NCBI GenBank assembly: GCA_035255485.1
Contig: DATEZO010000181.1
Location: forward strand, 1-64,000
Direction of reading: 5' to 3'
DNA: 64,000 bases
Source: DATEZO01 sp035255485
GTDB taxonomy: Bacteria > Pseudomonadota > Gammaproteobacteria > Burkholderiales > Burkholderiaceae_D
Shown piece after piece: positions 43,251-51,799 of the stretch. Position numbers and translations under genes: made by a program. The notes below the pieces were generated by a model, which saw nothing but the letters and a program-made list of their open reading frames with translations, was not told the DNA's origin and did not search any database. How positions within the stretch are numbered: the first letter of the stretch is position 1; the number at the start of each line of letters is the position of its first letter.

Positions 43251-44654
43251 ATGAGTAAATCCTCGCCCGAAGTTTCAGTGATCAAAATGTATGCTGCGCG
43301 CGAGGAAATTTATCCGCGCGAGGCGAAAGGCTGGTACGCCAACTGGCGCTGGGCATGCGTGTGGATCACGCAGCTGGTGTTTTACGGACTGCCCTGGTTG
43401 CGCTGGAATGACCGTCAAGCGGTGCTGTTCGATCTTGCCGCGCGCAAGTTCTATATTTTTGGCATCGTGCTGTGGCCGCAGGACTTCATTTACCTTGCCA
43501 TCCTGCTCATCATCTGCGCATATTCGCTGTTTCTGTTCACGGCAATAGCAGGCCGGGTCTGGTGTGGCTATGCCTGCCCGCAAACGGTTTATACCGAGAT
43601 ATTCCTGTGGATCGAGCGCAAGATTGAAGGAACGCGCAGTGCTCGCATGCGGCTCGACAAGCAGCCATGGTCGGTTTCCAAAGGGCTGAAAAAAACAGCC
43701 AAGCATGGTGCATGGATCGCGGTGGCGTTATGGACCGGCATCACCTTTGTCGGGTATTTCACGCCGATGCGTACGCTGCTGGGCGAAGTGGCGGTATTGC
43801 AACTGGGACCATGGGAATGGTTCTGGATTCTGTTCTATGCGCTGGCAACGTATGGCAACGCCGGCTGGATGCGCGAGCAGGTCTGCAAATACATGTGTCC
43901 CTATGCCCGCTTCCAGAGTTCGATGTTCGACAAGGACACACTCATCATCACTTATGATGCGGAGCGCGGCGAACCGCGTGGCGCACGCACCAAAAAAAGT
44001 GCGGTGGAAGGTCCGTCGAAGAGCGACTGCATCGATTGCACGATGTGCGTCCAGGTGTGTCCGACCGGCATTGATATCCGCGATGGACTGCAATATGACT
44101 GTATCGGCTGTGCAGCCTGCATTGATGCATGCAACTCGGTAATGGACAAGGTCGGCTCGCCGCGCGGCCTGATCCGGTATTCCACCGAGAATGCGATGAA
44201 AAACAAACTCTCGCCGAAACAAATACGGCAGCGCGCCATGCGTCCGCGCGTACTGATCTATACCGGTATCCTGTTGTTGATTGTCTCGGCATCCCTGGGT
44301 TCACTCATCATGCGCACGCCATTGAAGATGGATGTCATCCGCGATCGTGGCGCGATGGGGCGAGAGGTCGAAGACGACATGATCGAGAATGTCTATCGCC
44401 TGCAGATCATGAACACCGACGAATTCGCACATCGCTACAAGATTACCGTATCTGGCATCGATACCATCGCGCTGGTTAATCAGGCGGAAATCGACCTCGA
44501 AGGCACGGCATCGCGTGCGGTGCCGGTTCGGGTCAGAGTAGCGCATGGCGCCGGCGCACCGGGATCGAACAGGATTGAATTCGAATTGCAATCCATCGAC
44601 GCGCCGGACGTGCATGTAAAAGAAAAAGCGGTATTTTTTGTGCCGCGCGATTGA
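43251..44654 (+). CDS. ccoG: Cytochrome cbb3 accessory protein CcoG (polyferredoxin)
   Basis: Inner-membrane cupric reductase/ferredoxin-like protein of 467 residues involved in cbb3 copper supply. Several helices (about 35-50, 78-105, 155-175, 325-345) surround a GRVWCGYACPQTVYTE motif, and a two-cluster ferredoxin domain follows with CIDCTMCVQVCPTG and CIGCAACIDACN. A C-terminal Ig-like domain (about 370-467) ends the protein. It belongs to the ccoGHIS accessory set, here split around ccoNOQP. Confidence 0.95.
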   Translation: MSKSSPEVSVIKMYAAREEIYPREAKGWYANWRWACVWITQLVFYGLPWLRWNDRQAVLFDLAARKFYIFGIVLWPQDFIYLAILLIICAYSLFLFTAIAGRVWCGYACPQTVYTEIFLWIERKIEGTRSARMRLDKQPWSVSKGLKKTAKHGAWIAVALWTGITFVGYFTPMRTLLGEVAVLQLGPWEWFWILFYALATYGNAGWMREQVCKYMCPYARFQSSMFDKDTLIITYDAERGEPRGARTKKSAVEGPSKSDCIDCTMCVQVCPTGIDIRDGLQYDCIGCAACIDACNSVMDKVGSPRGLIRYSTENAMKNKLSPKQIRQRAMRPRVLIYTGILLLIVSASLGSLIMRTPLKMDVIRDRGAMGREVEDDMIENVYRLQIMNTDEFAHRYKITVSGIDTIALVNQAEIDLEGTASRAVPVRVRVAHGAGAPGSNRIEFELQSIDAPDVHVKEKAVFFVPRD

Positions 44655-44663
44655 GGAAAATCC

Positions 44664-45215
44664 ATGACGGCCATGAAAAGCGCGGCCATGATGTCCGCAC
44701 CTGCTACAAACGTCAAGCCCTGGTACCGGCATATCTGGCCGTGGTTGTTGATACTGGGCCCGTTGTCTGTCGTGGTCGCCGGCAGCTACACGGCATGGCT
44801 CGCGTTTTCACGGCAGGATGCGTTGGTGGTTGATGATTATTACAGGCGGGGCCAGTCAATCAATCAGGATTTGCGGCGCGATCGCGTCGCCACCGGCCTT
44901 GAATTGGCGAGCATGCTTCGCTACGATGCCGCGGCCGGAAGACTGGTTGGTACGGTTTCCAGTCACGGCGCGCCGTACACGGGCAGGGTTTTTCTGCATC
45001 TGGTACATTCAACCCAACCGGAAAAGGATCTGAATCTGGAGGCGCAGCTGGATAGTCACGGTGAGTTCAGCATCGCGTTGCCGATGCTGGAGATGGCGAA
45101 CTGGCAGGTGCTGCTGGAAAACGGAAGTCGCGAGTGGCGCCTGAACGGCGCATGGACCTGGCCGCATCAGAAAGCGGTTGCGATGCGGGCGGAAGCGTCG
45201 CCGGCCGCTCGGTGA
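44664..45215 (+). CDS. ccoH: FixH/CcoH family assembly protein
   Basis: Single-helix protein of 183 residues, with a membrane segment at about 28-48 (WPWLLILGPLSVVVAGSYTAW) and a periplasmic beta domain containing VVDDYYRRGQSINQDLRRD, the FixH signature. It is needed for cbb3 stability or assembly. GAGGAAAA precedes the ATG; spacing from ccoG is 9 bp, so it is co-transcribed. Confidence 0.9.
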   Translation: MTAMKSAAMMSAPATNVKPWYRHIWPWLLILGPLSVVVAGSYTAWLAFSRQDALVVDDYYRRGQSINQDLRRDRVATGLELASMLRYDAAAGRLVGTVSSHGAPYTGRVFLHLVHSTQPEKDLNLEAQLDSHGEFSIALPMLEMANWQVLLENGSREWRLNGAWTWPHQKAVAMRAEASPAAR

Positions 45216-45336
45216 GATCCGATATGCGGGAATAACGCTGCCGCAACAGGAAACTTGACCGGTATGGCGAAGCAGCACCATGCAGGCGCGCCGGACGCTA
45301 TCTTTAACCCGCGGTAGTACCGCGCTGGGAGAATGG

Positions 45337-45597
45337 ATGCCTGATACACAAACCGGCCTGAAAAGGCACAGTCAAATGACACGGCTTGCAATGGCTGTGC
45401 TCTGGCCGTCATTTCTGGTGGCGATCGTCGAGGAAGGTTTTTTCTTTTCGGTATTCGATCCACAAGATCTGGTCATGATTTACGGCCACATGAATTTTTC
45501 GCCGGAAGCTGTATATACGATCGGTTTTTTCTGCTTCTGGCTTTTTTCTTCGCTGGCGGCAATGCTGACTTACTATCTGGTGGCCGAACCCGGATAG
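45337..45597 (+). CDS. Small inner-membrane protein, 86 residues
   Basis: Unnamed family. Two membrane helices (about 17-38, LAMAVLWPSFLVAIVEEGFF, and 54-78, GFFCFWLFSSLAAMLTYYLV) are joined by a loop with FDPQDLVMIYGHMNFSPEA. The in-frame start at 45280 is possible, but GGGAGA sits 4 nt before the ATG at 45337. Being last in the cco cluster and beside fnr, it may be linked to oxidase function; this is context only. Confidence 0.75.
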   Translation: MPDTQTGLKRHSQMTRLAMAVLWPSFLVAIVEEGFFFSVFDPQDLVMIYGHMNFSPEAVYTIGFFCFWLFSSLAAMLTYYLVAEPG

Positions 45598-45623
45598 GAC
45601 GCGCCTCGTGCGTGCCGTGGATT

Positions 45624-46388
45624 TCAAGCCGGAGTTTCGACCCCGGCTGCCAGCGCCTTCAGCGCTGCCGGATCAAGCAAAACCAGTTCACGGTTGTTCA
45701 CTATCAGCAGATCCTGCTTTTTGAACCTGGAGAGCAGTCGGCTGATGCTTTCGATGGTCAGACCCAGATAGTTGCCGATTTCTTCCCGCGTCATGCGCAA
45801 CTGGAAGCTCGTCGCGGAATAGCCGCGCGCGGCGTAGCGAGACGATAAATTGACCAGAAAGGCGGCGAATCGTTGTTCAGCGCGCATGTTTCCCAACAAA
45901 AGCATGACGCCTTGCTCGCGCGTGATTTCCTGGCTCATCATCCGATGGAAATGATGCAGCAGAGCCGGAATTTGACTGAACAATCCTCCCAATTGGGAAA
46001 ACGGGATTTCGCAGACTTCACTATCTTCCAGCGCCACCGCGTCGCAATGATGATGATCGGTGCTGATTGCATCCATGCCCAGCAATTCCCCAGCCATTTG
46101 AAACCCGGTGATTTGCTGACCGCCACCAACGTTGACCTGGAATGTCTTGAAGTGTCCAAGGCGAATTGCATACAGGCTGGCGAACGGATCGCCCATTCGG
46201 TACAGCGTGGTATCGCGCAAGATACGGCGACGACGACTGATGATCTGATCGAGTCGTTGCATGTCCGTATCATCCAGTCCCATTGGCAGGCACAGCTGAT
46301 GCATGCTGCATGCGGAGCAGCGCGTCCGCAATTCGTTCACACTGGGGATGGGCAATGGAGTGATGAGATTCGGTTGGCTCATAAACAT
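45624..46388 (-). CDS. fnr: FNR-type oxygen-responsive transcriptional regulator
   Basis: CRP/FNR family activator of 254 residues. The N-terminal [4Fe-4S] ligands are Cys24, Cys27 and Cys33 (CSACSMHQLC) with Cys115 in DHHHCDAV, the pattern that senses oxygen. A cyclic-nucleotide-like beta roll is followed by the helix-turn-helix EEIGNYLGLTIESISRLLSRF (read in two parts), whose E-SR residues recognise TTGAT half sites. It converges with the cco operon, whose promoter has two such sites. The start is uncertain: ATG 46388 or 46382. Confidence 0.95.
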   Translation of the reverse strand: MFMSQPNLITPLPIPSVNELRTRCSACSMHQLCLPMGLDDTDMQRLDQIISRRRRILRDTTLYRMGDPFASLYAIRLGHFKTFQVNVGGGQQITGFQMAGELLGMDAISTDHHHCDAVALEDSEVCEIPFSQLGGLFSQIPALLHHFHRMMSQEITREQGVMLLLGNMRAEQRFAAFLVNLSSRYAARGYSATSFQLRMTREEIGNYLGLTIESISRLLSRFKKQDLLIVNNRELVLLDPAALKALAAGVETPA

Positions 46389-46481
46389 ATTTTGATGCGT
46401 CGCACGCATTATATACGAATGCTCATAGGGTCATTTTTTACCCAATTTACCTCAAATCGGAATGATGCTGTAATCTATGAT

Positions 46482-46500
46482 TTTACGGACGATCGTTCTA
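46482..46500. promoter_or_regulatory. TetR-type operator before the SDR-thioesterase operon
   Basis: TTTACGGACGATCGTTCTA matches the site at 34414-34432 in 17 of 19 bases and overlaps the TATAAA at 46499-46504, a likely -10 box. Binding there would repress. It lies 32 bp before the SDR start. Confidence 0.6.
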
Positions 46501-46531
46501 TAAATTGGTTTTTAACAATGAAGGAGGCGCG

Positions 46532-47314
46532 ATGCGCAGCGTACAACAATTGTTCGATTTGACAGGCAAGACAGCGCTGGTGACAGGGGGATCGCGCGGA
46601 TTGGGATTGCAGATTGCGGAAGCGTTAGGCGAGCAGGGGGCAAACGTCGTCTTGTCCGCGCGTGGAGAGGGCGAACTGAAGGAAGCCGTTGCTCGCTTGA
46701 AAGAGCGCGGCATTGCAGCAACCGCAATTGCCGCGGACCTGTCGCAGGAAGCTGCCGTCGCGCCGCTGGTTACGCAAACGCTGAAGTGCCTTGGCCGGAT
46801 CGATATCCTGATCAACAATGCTGGCGCAACCTGGGGGGCGCCTGCCGAAGATCATCCGATCGAGGCCTGGGACAAGGTAATGAATCTGAATATCCGCAGC
46901 ATCTTCCTGTTGTCGCAAGCCGTTGGCAAGCAGTCGATGATTCCGCATCAATATGGCCGAATCGTTAATATTGCTTCCATTGCCGGCTTGAGCGGCAACA
47001 CGCCCGGCACCATGCAAACCATTGCCTACAATACGTCGAAAGGCGCGGTTGTGAATTTCACGCGCGCGCTGGCCAGTGAGTGGGGGCGCCATGGCATTAC
47101 AGTGAATGCACTGGCGCCGGGATTTTTTCCTTCCAAAATGACCAGGGGTGTGCTGAAGAATTTCGGAGAAGACAACCTTGCGCGTCAAGCGCCGCTGCTG
47201 CGCCTGGGCGATGATGAAGACCTGAAGGGGGCGGCAGTACTGTTTGCCTCGGATGCGGGCAAGCACATCACCGGCCAGATCCTGGCGGTGGATGGCGGCG
47301 TTTCGGCGGTGTGA
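46532..47314 (+). CDS. Short-chain dehydrogenase/reductase (SDR) family protein
   Basis: Classical NAD(P)-dependent SDR of 260 residues: cofactor motif TGGSRGLGLQIAEALG, NNAG in LINNAGATW, catalytic Ser in NIASIAGLSG and Tyr/Lys in YNTSKGAV. The nearest named groups are FabG-like ketoacyl or gluconate dehydrogenases. Substrate is likely a CoA or ACP thioester of 3-hydroxy acids, judging by the neighbouring thioesterase and shared operator with a thiolase. AAGGAGG gives a strong start at 46532. Confidence 0.88.
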   Translation: MRSVQQLFDLTGKTALVTGGSRGLGLQIAEALGEQGANVVLSARGEGELKEAVARLKERGIAATAIAADLSQEAAVAPLVTQTLKCLGRIDILINNAGATWGAPAEDHPIEAWDKVMNLNIRSIFLLSQAVGKQSMIPHQYGRIVNIASIAGLSGNTPGTMQTIAYNTSKGAVVNFTRALASEWGRHGITVNALAPGFFPSKMTRGVLKNFGEDNLARQAPLLRLGDDEDLKGAAVLFASDAGKHITGQILAVDGGVSAV

Positions 47315-47318
47315 CGCC

Positions 47319-47759
47319 ATGCAGCCGGAGTCCTTCAAACCGCAGCCGTTTCCGGTCGACATACCGTTCCTGCATGATCTTGGCGTGGAATTCCTGGGGA
47401 TGGGCGAGGGTGAAGCCCAAGTCGCGCTGAATCTGTTGCCACGTCACATGAATAGCTGGCAAGTCACGCACGGCGGGATAACCATGACCCTGCTGGATGT
47501 CGTGATGTCGATGGCGGGGCGTTCGCTCGACCCGCATGCGCGCGGCGGCGTCACGGTGGAAATGAAAACCAGCTTCCTGCAACCTGCCGGCAAGCCTGGC
47601 AGCCGCATCATCGCCAAAGGCAAGTCATTCCATCGCTCTACGACCATGTCCTTTTGCGAAGGAGAAGTCTGGTGCGACGGCAAACTGGTTGCAAAAGCGA
47701 TGGGAACGTTCAAATACCTGAAGCGCCTTGACGTTGCCAAAAAAATGGAGCAGGCATGA
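47319..47759 (+). CDS. PaaI/YbgC-like hot-dog thioesterase
   Basis: A 146-residue hot-dog-fold acyl-CoA thioesterase with the family core WQVTHGGITMTLLDVVMSMAG (read as HGG...LLD, acidic base nearby) and TVEMKTSFLQPA, then GEVWCDGKLVAKAMGTF. It starts 4 bp after the SDR stop and is co-transcribed with it. The longer frame to 47244 would overlap the SDR gene and is not needed. Confidence 0.88.
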   Translation: MQPESFKPQPFPVDIPFLHDLGVEFLGMGEGEAQVALNLLPRHMNSWQVTHGGITMTLLDVVMSMAGRSLDPHARGGVTVEMKTSFLQPAGKPGSRIIAKGKSFHRSTTMSFCEGEVWCDGKLVAKAMGTFKYLKRLDVAKKMEQA

Positions 47760-47804
47760 CACGGGCAGGTGTTTTACCCTGTGTCGATGCCGTAATGCGC
47801 TATA

Positions 47805-47846
47805 CTCTTGTTAAAAAATACAGGGGCCTGTATTTTTTAACAAGAG
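47805..47846. terminator. Perfect 20-bp inverted repeat, bidirectional terminator-like
   Basis: Arms 47805-47824 and 47827-47846 are perfect complements with a 2-nt centre; the outer part is CTCTTG/CAAGAG and the inner part AATACAGG/CCTGTATT with A6 and T6 tracts. It extends the AAATAC-N8-GTATTT stem of copy C. It sits between convergent genes and could terminate both. Confidence 0.75.
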
Positions 47847-47889
47847 CGTATTTACTGCGCATATCATGGTATTTTTCACGATACTCCCC
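47816..47889 (+). repeat. 74-nt dispersed intergenic element, copy C
   Basis: AAATAC, loop AGGGGCCT, GTATTT, then central GCGTATTTACTGCGCAT and the end GTATTTTT-CACG-ATACTCCCC. Its last base is the first base (complement) of the NRDE gene's stop codon, so the element abuts that gene exactly. Confidence 0.75.
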
Positions 47890-48656
47890 TAAAAAATTGC
47901 CATGACCTCTTTGCGAAAGGCTGTCTCGCCATCGGCTACCGGCCGTTCGTGCAGCACAGTGCCATGGCGTCCGCCGAGCTGCACCAGCGTGGAAACGCGG
48001 GTGCCGTAATGCGGTGACTGAATGCATACGGCAGATAGCATGCGTTCCAGTTCCAGATCCACGCCGGTTTTCGGCAAGCGGCAATCCGGCGCCTGCTGCG
48101 TATCGCGCAGCATTTCAAAATAGGCTGCTTCCGGTGCATCCTGGCATAAGAGACTGGCAAGCTGGGCCTTGGTATCGACCACTTTAGGCCATGGCGCATC
48201 GAGCGTGCCATTGGATAATCCGTAGATGCCGGGTGCCAGCGGATGGCCGTTGCGCGCATCGTGGTTAGCCATGTTGGAAAACCAGATTAGCCTGTTGCTA
48301 TCGCCGACCAGCAAATTGAAGCCGTTGAATGCATCCGCTTGCGTTGCGATTCCGGCGATGTATTCTTCCGCCGACGCCTGCCCCGCCAGATAATCGCGCA
48401 CCAGTCCGCCGCGTGAAGGCGCATCCGTACGTCTTTCATGCGGCACGCGCACATTGGTGACGGCAGCAAAACGACCTTCCCGCGTAATCCCCATCCAGGT
48501 GCCGCCGCCTTGTATATCGCGCCCTGCATAAATGTGGGGATGGTCACGCCACCAATGCGCGGGGGCAGCGGGGCGATGGTAGAACTCGTCCCGGTTGCCC
48601 GCGGCAATCAGCGGCATGCCGGGAATGATCTGCCAGGCAAATACAATCAGGCACAT
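47889..48656 (-). CDS. NRDE family protein (TANGO2-like)
   Basis: A 255-residue protein beginning MCLIVFAWQ, with the family motif GNRDEFYHRPAAPAHWW and GGGTWMGITREGRFAAVTN. Cys2 may act as N-terminal nucleophile, as in Ntn hydrolases. The eukaryotic homologue TANGO2 is linked to heme or lipid metabolism; bacterial function is unknown. The start overlaps the DUF4936 gene by 10 nt. Confidence 0.92.
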   Translation of the reverse strand: MCLIVFAWQIIPGMPLIAAGNRDEFYHRPAAPAHWWRDHPHIYAGRDIQGGGTWMGITREGRFAAVTNVRVPHERRTDAPSRGGLVRDYLAGQASAEEYIAGIATQADAFNGFNLLVGDSNRLIWFSNMANHDARNGHPLAPGIYGLSNGTLDAPWPKVVDTKAQLASLLCQDAPEAAYFEMLRDTQQAPDCRLPKTGVDLELERMLSAVCIQSPHYGTRVSTLVQLGGRHGTVLHERPVADGETAFRKEVMAIF

Positions 48657-48934
48657 GAGGAAATATCGGCGAAAACGTCGATATGGCGAACGCCATCGAT
48701 CAGCGTATCGAGTTTTGCCTCGGCGGCGGCAGACGCCAGATCCTTTTCAAAATCCGACGGGGCGTCCAGATAGACTTCCATCCAGGTATGCCATCCATTT
48801 TCCGGTTCGGGGCGGCGCTTGAGCGCGGCCTTGACGCCGCGGCTGTTTGCCAGCGCCTGCTGCATGCCGGTGACCCTGACTTGCAGCGTTTGCTCCTGTT
48901 CGCAGCGCACGCGGTAATAAACGTACAGATCCAT
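48647..48934 (-). CDS. DUF4936 family protein
   Basis: A 95-residue protein opening with MDLYVYYRVRCEQEQTLQ and containing WHTWMEVYLD, which fits the small beta-alpha DUF4936 family of betaproteobacteria. Function unknown. It is translationally coupled to the NRDE gene and likely in one operon with ygfZ. Confidence 0.83.
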   Translation of the reverse strand: MDLYVYYRVRCEQEQTLQVRVTGMQQALANSRGVKAALKRRPEPENGWHTWMEVYLDAPSDFEKDLASAAAEAKLDTLIDGVRHIDVFADISSCA

Positions 48935-48972
48935 TTTGCGTCCTCCTTGCGTCTATTCCGCGCAATTGCGCA

Positions 48973-49992
48973 TCAGACCGGGTCTGTCACTGGATAAGGC
49001 AAAGGCTGGAACTGCAGCGCTGCGCCGGTGGCAGAACCTAAATGTACCGTGCCGGCATCAACCGCGGTGATTTTCATTTCTACCAGACAGGCGCTCTCGT
49101 TTTGTGAAGTACGCTCTGCATTGACGACCATGCCGCAAGGTTGTTCCGGGTCCGCCGCCGAGAACACCTCCATGCCGGGACGCGCATCCTGTCCTGCGAT
49201 CAAAGCCAGGAACATCCTGCGCTTGAGCTTTCCGAGATACTGGCTGCGCGCGACAATTTCCTGGCCGGGATAGCAGCCTTTCTTGAAATTCACGCCGCCA
49301 ATCAATTCAAAATTGATCATCTGCGGTACGAACTGTTCCTGTGTCGCCTGCGTGATGCGGGGAATGCCCGCACGGATGTCGGAAAGCCGCCACGCGCTGG
49401 CATCGGTCGGCTGCAATGCAGCGGCAAGTTCTGGCCATGCTTTTTCCGCCACATCCTGTACGGTGATCCATTGATAACGCGGGCTATTACCGGCATCCGC
49501 GACACGGATTAATGTGCCGGCATCGGCATGGACGACCGTATAAGGCGATGCCGGCAACGCGGGAAACCATGGCGACAATGCGGCGGCGGCCCTGGCGCCA
49601 GCCAGGCCAAGAACGACATGCGAGTCGGTCGCATCGCTCAGCTTGGCCTTGGCGCGCAGTACAAACATCTGCAGGCGTTTCTGGATCGCCGGCTGGATCT
49701 CGTGCGGCAGTTGCAGCATGATGCCATCCGTCGATTTCCACATCAGGAAGGTTGCCAGCAATCGCCCCTTGGGCGTGCAATAACCGGCCAGCCGTGCCTC
49801 GGTCGGTGTCAGGCGCTCGACATCATTGGTAATCTGGTTATGCAGGAAATGCGCCGCATCATCGCCGGCCAGGGCAATCAGCCCCAGATCGGTTAGCGGG
49901 GCAATGAAATCGGTCTCGGGAGCCGGCGCTGCATCCGGATTCTTCCCCTGTTCAGTCAAAGATTGCATCCAGGTATTCATATATCCAGTCAT
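48973..49992 (-). CDS. ygfZ: Folate-binding protein YgfZ
   Basis: Tetrahydrofolate-dependent factor for Fe-S cluster and tRNA-modification enzymes. The 339-residue protein has the GcvT-like fold and the invariant KKGCYPGQEIVARSQYLG region with the conserved Cys. LRALAGDDA-type start (LIALAGDDAAHFLHNQITNDV, read in two parts) is also typical. The ATG at 49992 or 49980 (MNTWMQ) is possible. It is divergent from mltG. Confidence 0.93.
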   Translation of the reverse strand: MTGYMNTWMQSLTEQGKNPDAAPAPETDFIAPLTDLGLIALAGDDAAHFLHNQITNDVERLTPTEARLAGYCTPKGRLLATFLMWKSTDGIMLQLPHEIQPAIQKRLQMFVLRAKAKLSDATDSHVVLGLAGARAAAALSPWFPALPASPYTVVHADAGTLIRVADAGNSPRYQWITVQDVAEKAWPELAAALQPTDASAWRLSDIRAGIPRITQATQEQFVPQMINFELIGGVNFKKGCYPGQEIVARSQYLGKLKRRMFLALIAGQDARPGMEVFSAADPEQPCGMVVNAERTSQNESACLVEMKITAVDAGTVHLGSATGAALQFQPLPYPVTDPV

Positions 49993-50090
49993 AAAATCAG
50001 GTTATTTTTAATTCCGCTATTATCATTATGGGTTGATTATAGTGGCGTCATGAAAATACGTCAGATCTCGCTTCAAAATTTGCTCAGGAC

Positions 50091-51080
50091 ATGGATTTGG
50101 TAAAAAAGATCATTCTTCTCATTACGCTGGTTGCCTTGCTCGCTGCCGGCAGCATGGCCTACTGGGCGGTGCAACCGATCATTGGGCAAGACCGCGAACC
50201 CATGGAGTTTTCAATCGAGGCCGGGAGCGGACTGAAAGGCGCAACCGGGCAGATTGCGGATGCCGGCGTCCCGGTGAATCCGTTTTTACTGGGAGTGCTG
50301 GCGCGCGCTACCGGCAAAAGCGCCCGGCTGAAGGCGGGCAGCTATGAACTGAAACCGGGCACCACGCCCTTGAAACTGATTGAGCAACTGGTGCGCGGGG
50401 AATTCGCACAAGAGTCGCTGGTGGTCATCGAGGGGTGGACGTTTCGGCAAATGCGCAAGGCAATCGCGCAGCATCCCGCATTGAAGCATGACACCGTACA
50501 ATTGTCAGACAAGGAACTGCTTGCCAGAATAACGCCTGACTATGCATTCCCGGAGGGGCTGTTTTTTCCGGATACCTATCTGTTCGCCAAGGGATCGAGC
50601 GATTTGCAGATTTACAGGCAGGCGTACTCCCTTCTGAAAAAAAGACTGGCCGAAGGATGGGAAAAGCGCGACCCGGTGCTGCCTTATAAAAGCCCGTATG
50701 AAGCATTGATCATGGCATCCATTGTGGAAAAGGAAACCGGACAGAAATCGGAACGCGACATGATTGCCGGCGTATTCATCAATCGACTGAAGCTCGGCAT
50801 GCTATTGCAAACCGATCCGACGGTGATTTACGGCATGGGTGAAAAATATCAGGGGCAGATCCGCAAGCGCGATCTGCTTGCGGATACACCCTACAATACC
50901 TATACGCGCGTCGGGCTGCCGCCGACTCCGATTGCATTGCCGAGCGCTGCATCACTGGCCGCAGCGTTGAACCCGGCCAGGACCAAGGCGCTATATTTTG
51001 TTTCGCGCGGCGATGGCACCAGCCATTTTTCGGCGAGCCTGGACGATCATAACCGCGCCGTCAACAAGTATCAGCGCTAA
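50091..51080 (+). CDS. mltG: Endolytic murein transglycosylase MltG
   Basis: Inner-membrane terminase that cuts nascent glycan chains. The 329 residues have one N-terminal helix (about 5-23), a LysM-like part, and the YceG catalytic domain with the active Glu in ASIVEKETGQKSER. VFINRLKLGMLLQTDPTVIYG and NTYTRVGLPPTPI are signatures. It heads the mltG-tmk-holB-pilZ-tatD series known from Pseudomonas. Confidence 0.95.
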   Translation: MDLVKKIILLITLVALLAAGSMAYWAVQPIIGQDREPMEFSIEAGSGLKGATGQIADAGVPVNPFLLGVLARATGKSARLKAGSYELKPGTTPLKLIEQLVRGEFAQESLVVIEGWTFRQMRKAIAQHPALKHDTVQLSDKELLARITPDYAFPEGLFFPDTYLFAKGSSDLQIYRQAYSLLKKRLAEGWEKRDPVLPYKSPYEALIMASIVEKETGQKSERDMIAGVFINRLKLGMLLQTDPTVIYGMGEKYQGQIRKRDLLADTPYNTYTRVGLPPTPIALPSAASLAAALNPARTKALYFVSRGDGTSHFSASLDDHNRAVNKYQR

Positions 51081-51127
51081 AACCATGTTCCCTATTCATT
51101 TCCCGATTTCATTCCATTCGCCTCTAC

Positions 51128-51736
51128 ATGACGCCAGGTAAATTCATCACCTTCGAAGGCATTGACGGTGCGGGCAAATCCACGCACCTGGCATTTGCCG
51201 CCAACTGGCTGCACGACCGCGGCAAGACCGTGATTACTACCCGCGAACCTGGCGGTACGGTGTTGGGCGAGAAACTGCGCGAACTCCTGCTGCATGAAAA
51301 AATGCACCTGGAAACCGAGGCGCTACTGATGTTCGCCGCCCGGCGCGAGCATCTGGCACAAGTGATCGAGCCGGCGCTGATGCGCGGCGATGTCGTGATA
51401 TCGGACCGGTTTACGGATGCCACCTTTGCCTACCAGGGCGGCGGACGCAAGCTGGATCTGGAAAAACTGGCGATCCTGGAAAAATGGGTACATCCTCATC
51501 TGCAGCCGGACCTGACGCTATTGTTCGATGTACCTTTGGATGTGGCCCGAATGCGACTTGATGCGAGCCGGGCGCTGGACAAGTTCGAGCAGGAAAGGGA
51601 GGATTTCTTTGCGGCGACGCGTGCGGAATATCTGCGGCGGGCAGCGCAGTTTCCTGAGAGATTTCGCATTATCGACTCGACACAGTCGATTGACAAGACC
51701 CGGAAATTAATTGAGGAAATTCTTGTAACAATATGA
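51128..51736 (+). CDS. tmk: Thymidylate kinase
   Basis: Phosphorylates dTMP to dTDP. The 202-residue P-loop kinase has FEGIDGAGKSTHL, the DR motif in VISDRFTDATFAYQGGGR, TREPGGT near the P-loop, and LLFDVPLDVA. The length is normal. It starts 47 bp after mltG. Confidence 0.96.
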   Translation: MTPGKFITFEGIDGAGKSTHLAFAANWLHDRGKTVITTREPGGTVLGEKLRELLLHEKMHLETEALLMFAARREHLAQVIEPALMRGDVVISDRFTDATFAYQGGGRKLDLEKLAILEKWVHPHLQPDLTLLFDVPLDVARMRLDASRALDKFEQEREDFFAATRAEYLRRAAQFPERFRIIDSTQSIDKTRKLIEEILVTI

Positions 51737-51799
51737 ATCAAAAGAATAAATTGAATATCAAGATGTTACTTTGAAAATGATTTCCAGATTTGGATACGC

